NCBI GenBank assembly: GCA_019454915.1
Contig: JACFNM010000034.1
Coordinates: 1-19,204 of the forward strand
From: Chitinophagaceae bacterium
GTDB lineage: Bacteria > Bacteroidota > Bacteroidia > Chitinophagales > Chitinophagaceae
Length of the DNA: 19,204 nucleotides
Direction of reading: 5' to 3'
Of the stretch, positions 16,761-19,204 are shown one piece after another. The translations under genes and the position numbers were made by a program. Each line of letters starts with the position of its first letter. The stretch's first letter is position 1. The notes below the pieces were generated by a model. It was given only the letters and a program-made list of their open reading frames with translations. It had not been told where the DNA came from and searched no databases.

Positions 16761-16901
16761 ATAAGGTTTAATACGATAAATGAAGGTGTTAAAAGGGTTT
16801 TCCCAAAGGGAGGTAATCGACGTTTTGCAAGGCAGGAGCTTTCAATGATATTTCAGATCATCGGTTTTCAAAATTCAAAAAATAGTACACTCAAATTTTA
16901 A

Positions 16902-19204
16902 ATGTTTATGAGTTTTCCAATTCTTTCAAATCCATACAAAGCAGGCCAACAAACTTCAATAGGGTTTCTTGGCGTTTCAAAGGTACTCCTCTTTTTAATG
17001 GTGGTGATATTTATCGGAGTTGATGCGAAGGCTCATCCGTCTGAATTCATTCCTCCCGTACAGATTCGCGGGAAGGTGTTAAACCAGGACGGCGAACCGT
17101 TGCAAAATGTTTCGGTGGTCATTGTGGGTACTCAGATTGGGACGGTTACCGATGCCGAAGGGAATTATAGTTTGACTGCCCCGGATAACAGAAATATTGT
17201 ACTGGAGATATCCAGTGTAGGATATCAGACAAGAAGGGTGAATGTAGGCAACCAGACTGAAATTAATATTACTCTGGATCAGGAAGTGTCCGGATTGAGT
17301 GATATTGTGGTAATCGGATACGGAACGGCAAAGAAAAGTGATTTGACAGGAGCGGTAGTACGGGTGAATGTAGCTGAGAAAGCGAACCTTGCCAATGTGA
17401 ATCTATTGCAAACACTTGTTGGAACCTCTGCCGGAGTCAATCTGGAGGAAAGAGGAGGCGCAGCAGGCGAGCCAACGCTTTCCATCAGAGGACAAACATC
17501 GTTGTCTGCTTCTGACCGGCCCTTGATCGTGTTGGATGGCGTGATATACAACGGAAGCATTTCCAATATTAACATCAATGACGTAGAGTCAATAGACGTA
17601 CTTAAGGATGCAAGTGCCGCTGCCGTGTATGGATCAAGGTCTGCAAACGGAGTGCTGATTATCTCTACTAAAAAAGGGAGCGCTCAAAAACAAGCTGTAT
17701 CATTTAATGTATATACCGGTTTTCAGAATATGACCAATAATCCGATGCGGGTGATGAATGCACAGGAATTTGCAGTGCGGCTTGTTGACTGGGATTGGGA
17801 AAACAAAGTATATGCATGGTACAAAACCAATCCAACCAGCGCTGCAGGACGTCCGGCCAGACCCGACGTGAACGATAGAAACGTGGTAGCAGCGTACTTA
17901 AAAACATACGAAGAGCAGCAAAACTATCTGGCGGGGAAAGAAATAGACTGGGTTAAAGAGGTGCTCAGAAAGAATGCCCCCATGCAAAATTATAATGTGA
18001 GTTTACAAGGAAAGGCAAATAAGACATCTTATTACCTGTCAGGCTCATTGTCAAAAATTGCTGGGATTCAACTGAATGATAATTTCCGGAGAATTACCGT
18101 GCGGAGTAACATCGAAAATGAAGTAACTGATTGGTTGACTCTCGGAGTAAATTTATCGTATAGCAATAGAGATAATTCAGGCATTCCGACGAGTTTGTCA
18201 GGCGCCCGGGTGGCAAGCCCCCTGGTAAATAATTATATAGGCCAACCGAACTACGATATCTATTTGGGAGGTGAATTATTTCAACCTTATCCGCTGGTCA
18301 ACTTGTATGTTGATAATTCTAACATTAGTAATGAGTTGTTCGCTTTGGGAACGGCCAAGGTGACGGTTCCTTGGGTTAAAGGGTTGAAGTATGAATTTGA
18401 CTATTCTCATATTTATACCAATTCGAATAACAACACCTTCCATTCCCACGCTACGCCTTCAGGTGTTAATAACCGGGGTCTTGCAATCAAGAATCCGTCC
18501 GAATCCCGCAACTGGAATTTTAATCACATCATTACTTATTCCCGGGAATTTGGCGATCATCAGGTTAATGCTACGTTGCTTTTCAGCCGGGAACAAAACA
18601 AAGGAAATTCTACCACAGCCACGGCTCAGGGTTTTGATAATGAAGTTTTGGGCTATAATAATCTTGGATTGGGAGAGGGCGCTACTGTGGCCTCCTCGGC
18701 CTATGAAGAAAATAGTCTCGCTTACATGGCACGCGTAAATTATACTTATTTATCCAGGTACATGTTTACCGGTACTATTCGCCGCGATGGTTATTCCGGA
18801 TTTGGACCTAATAATAAATTCGCCACCTTCCCTTCAGCATCTGTTGCCTGGGTGGCCTCCGAAGAGGATTTTCTTAAGGATGCCGGGTTATATCTGAAGT
18901 TAAGATTATCCTATGGGGAAAACGGGAATCAGGGAATAGGTCGTTATGCGAGCTTTTCCAGAATGGGCACCCGATACTACGTTTATGGCCAATCTACAGC
19001 TATTGGGCTTTATCCCAGTACTTTAGGAAATGCTGATCTGGCATGGGAAAAAACCGCTTCGTACAACCTGGGCTTGGATTTTGGATTTTTAAGAAACAGG
19101 ATTACAGGCTCTCTTGATTTGTACACCGCGAAGACAACCGATGTGTTGGTGCAAAGGCAGCTTCCAAGAACTTCCGGCTATGCCAGTGTTTGGACGAATA
19201 TAGG
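16902..19204 (+). CDS. SusC/RagA-family TonB-dependent outer-membrane transporter (3' partial)
   Basis: The frame is open from ATG 16902 to the window end (767 codons), with another in-frame ATG at 16908. It encodes a substrate importer of the SusC type, which takes up oligosaccharides or other ligands through the outer membrane with energy from TonB/ExbBD, together with a SusD lipoprotein. A long N-terminal signal sequence ends near residue 44 (VDAKA). Residues about 53-130 form the carboxypeptidase-regulatory-like domain (IRGKVLNQDGEPL, VGTQIGTVTDAEGNYSL, SSVGYQTRRV). The plug follows, with DIVVIGYGTAKKSDLTGAV from about residue 133, and then the SusC signature YGSRSANGVLIISTKKG near residue 243. 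The remainder is beta-barrel. There is no STN domain, so signalling to an anti-sigma factor is not expected. The ligand cannot be inferred; the adjacent ROK kinase suggests a sugar. Confidence 0.93.
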   Translation, partial: MFMSFPILSNPYKAGQQTSIGFLGVSKVLLFLMVVIFIGVDAKAHPSEFIPPVQIRGKVLNQDGEPLQNVSVVIVGTQIGTVTDAEGNYSLTAPDNRNIVLEISSVGYQTRRVNVGNQTEINITLDQEVSGLSDIVVIGYGTAKKSDLTGAVVRVNVAEKANLANVNLLQTLVGTSAGVNLEERGGAAGEPTLSIRGQTSLSASDRPLIVLDGVIYNGSISNININDVESIDVLKDASAAAVYGSRSANGVLIISTKKGSAQKQAVSFNVYTGFQNMTNNPMRVMNAQEFAVRLVDWDWENKVYAWYKTNPTSAAGRPARPDVNDRNVVAAYLKTYEEQQNYLAGKEIDWVKEVLRKNAPMQNYNVSLQGKANKTSYYLSGSLSKIAGIQLNDNFRRITVRSNIENEVTDWLTLGVNLSYSNRDNSGIPTSLSGARVASPLVNNYIGQPNYDIYLGGELFQPYPLVNLYVDNSNISNELFALGTAKVTVPWVKGLKYEFDYSHIYTNSNNNTFHSHATPSGVNNRGLAIKNPSESRNWNFNHIITYSREFGDHQVNATLLFSREQNKGNSTTATAQGFDNEVLGYNNLGLGEGATVASSAYEENSLAYMARVNYTYLSRYMFTGTIRRDGYSGFGPNNKFATFPSASVAWVASEEDFLKDAGLYLKLRLSYGENGNQGIGRYASFSRMGTRYYVYGQSTAIGLYPSTLGNADLAWEKTASYNLGLDFGFLRNRITGSLDLYTAKTTDVLVQRQLPRTSGYASVWTNI

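Larger units (their letters stand above)
16377..16901. other. Divergent intergenic region between ROK kinase and SusC genes
   Basis: This 525-base AT-rich stretch should hold promoters for both the leftward ROK/DUF2891 pair and the rightward SusC gene. It contains a 12-bp palindrome (16672-16683), an 8-bp palindrome CTTATAAG (16711-16718) and a 7-bp inverted repeat (16738-16760). I found no convincing match to the Bacteroidetes promoter (TTTG and TAnnTTTG) on either strand. The open frame on the - strand at 16433-16672 looks like no known protein and I do not call it a gene. Confidence 0.6.

Overview
The window looks like chromosomal DNA of a Bacteroidota bacterium, probably Chitinophagaceae or a relative. 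The clade is a guess; the phylum is well supported by a SusC-type TonB-dependent receptor, a DUF2891 lipoprotein, the lack of clear Shine-Dalgarno sites and AT-rich intergenic DNA. No tRNA, rRNA, CRISPR array, insertion sequence or phage gene is visible.

Region 1 (1-14156, all + strand) is a run of nine genes, most of them closely spaced, and every product whose N-terminus lies in the window carries an export signal. In order they are: an azurin-like cupredoxin fused to an uncharacterised C-terminal domain (5' end cut by the window edge); a Tat-exported amidohydrolase-2 family protein; a secreted sorbosone-dehydrogenase-like beta-propeller; a ceramidase-N-terminal-like hydrolase; a pectate-lyase-3-type beta-helix protein; a large lipoprotein of the Pirellula/Verrucomicrobium type (propeller, HEAT-like repeats, C-terminal heme c); a Tat-exported enolase-superfamily enzyme; a second azurin-like fusion protein; and a second propeller, this time a lipoprotein. 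The azurin and propeller pair therefore occurs twice, flanking the hydrolase, beta-helix, cytochrome and enolase genes. Both azurin-like proteins keep all four type 1 copper ligands (His, Cys, His, Met), and the propellers keep a His and an Arg at positions that match the active site of PQQ sugar dehydrogenases. My reading is an envelope-located oxidative pathway for a sugar or sugar-acid-like substrate, with copper proteins and one heme c protein as electron carriers. The substrate cannot be told from the sequence.

Region 2 (14211-16376, - strand) is a likely two-gene operon: a ROK-family sugar kinase that lacks the usual zinc cysteines, followed by a DUF2891 lipoprotein. It converges on region 1.

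Region 3 (16377-16901) is a 525-base divergent intergenic region with a perfect 12-bp palindrome and a 7-bp inverted repeat, both candidate operators or RNA hairpins. Region 4 (16902-window end, + strand) is the first 767 codons of a SusC-family outer-membrane transporter. A SusD partner would be expected beyond the right edge. Together, regions 2 to 4 suggest glycan or sugar uptake and phosphorylation next to the periplasmic oxidation cluster.
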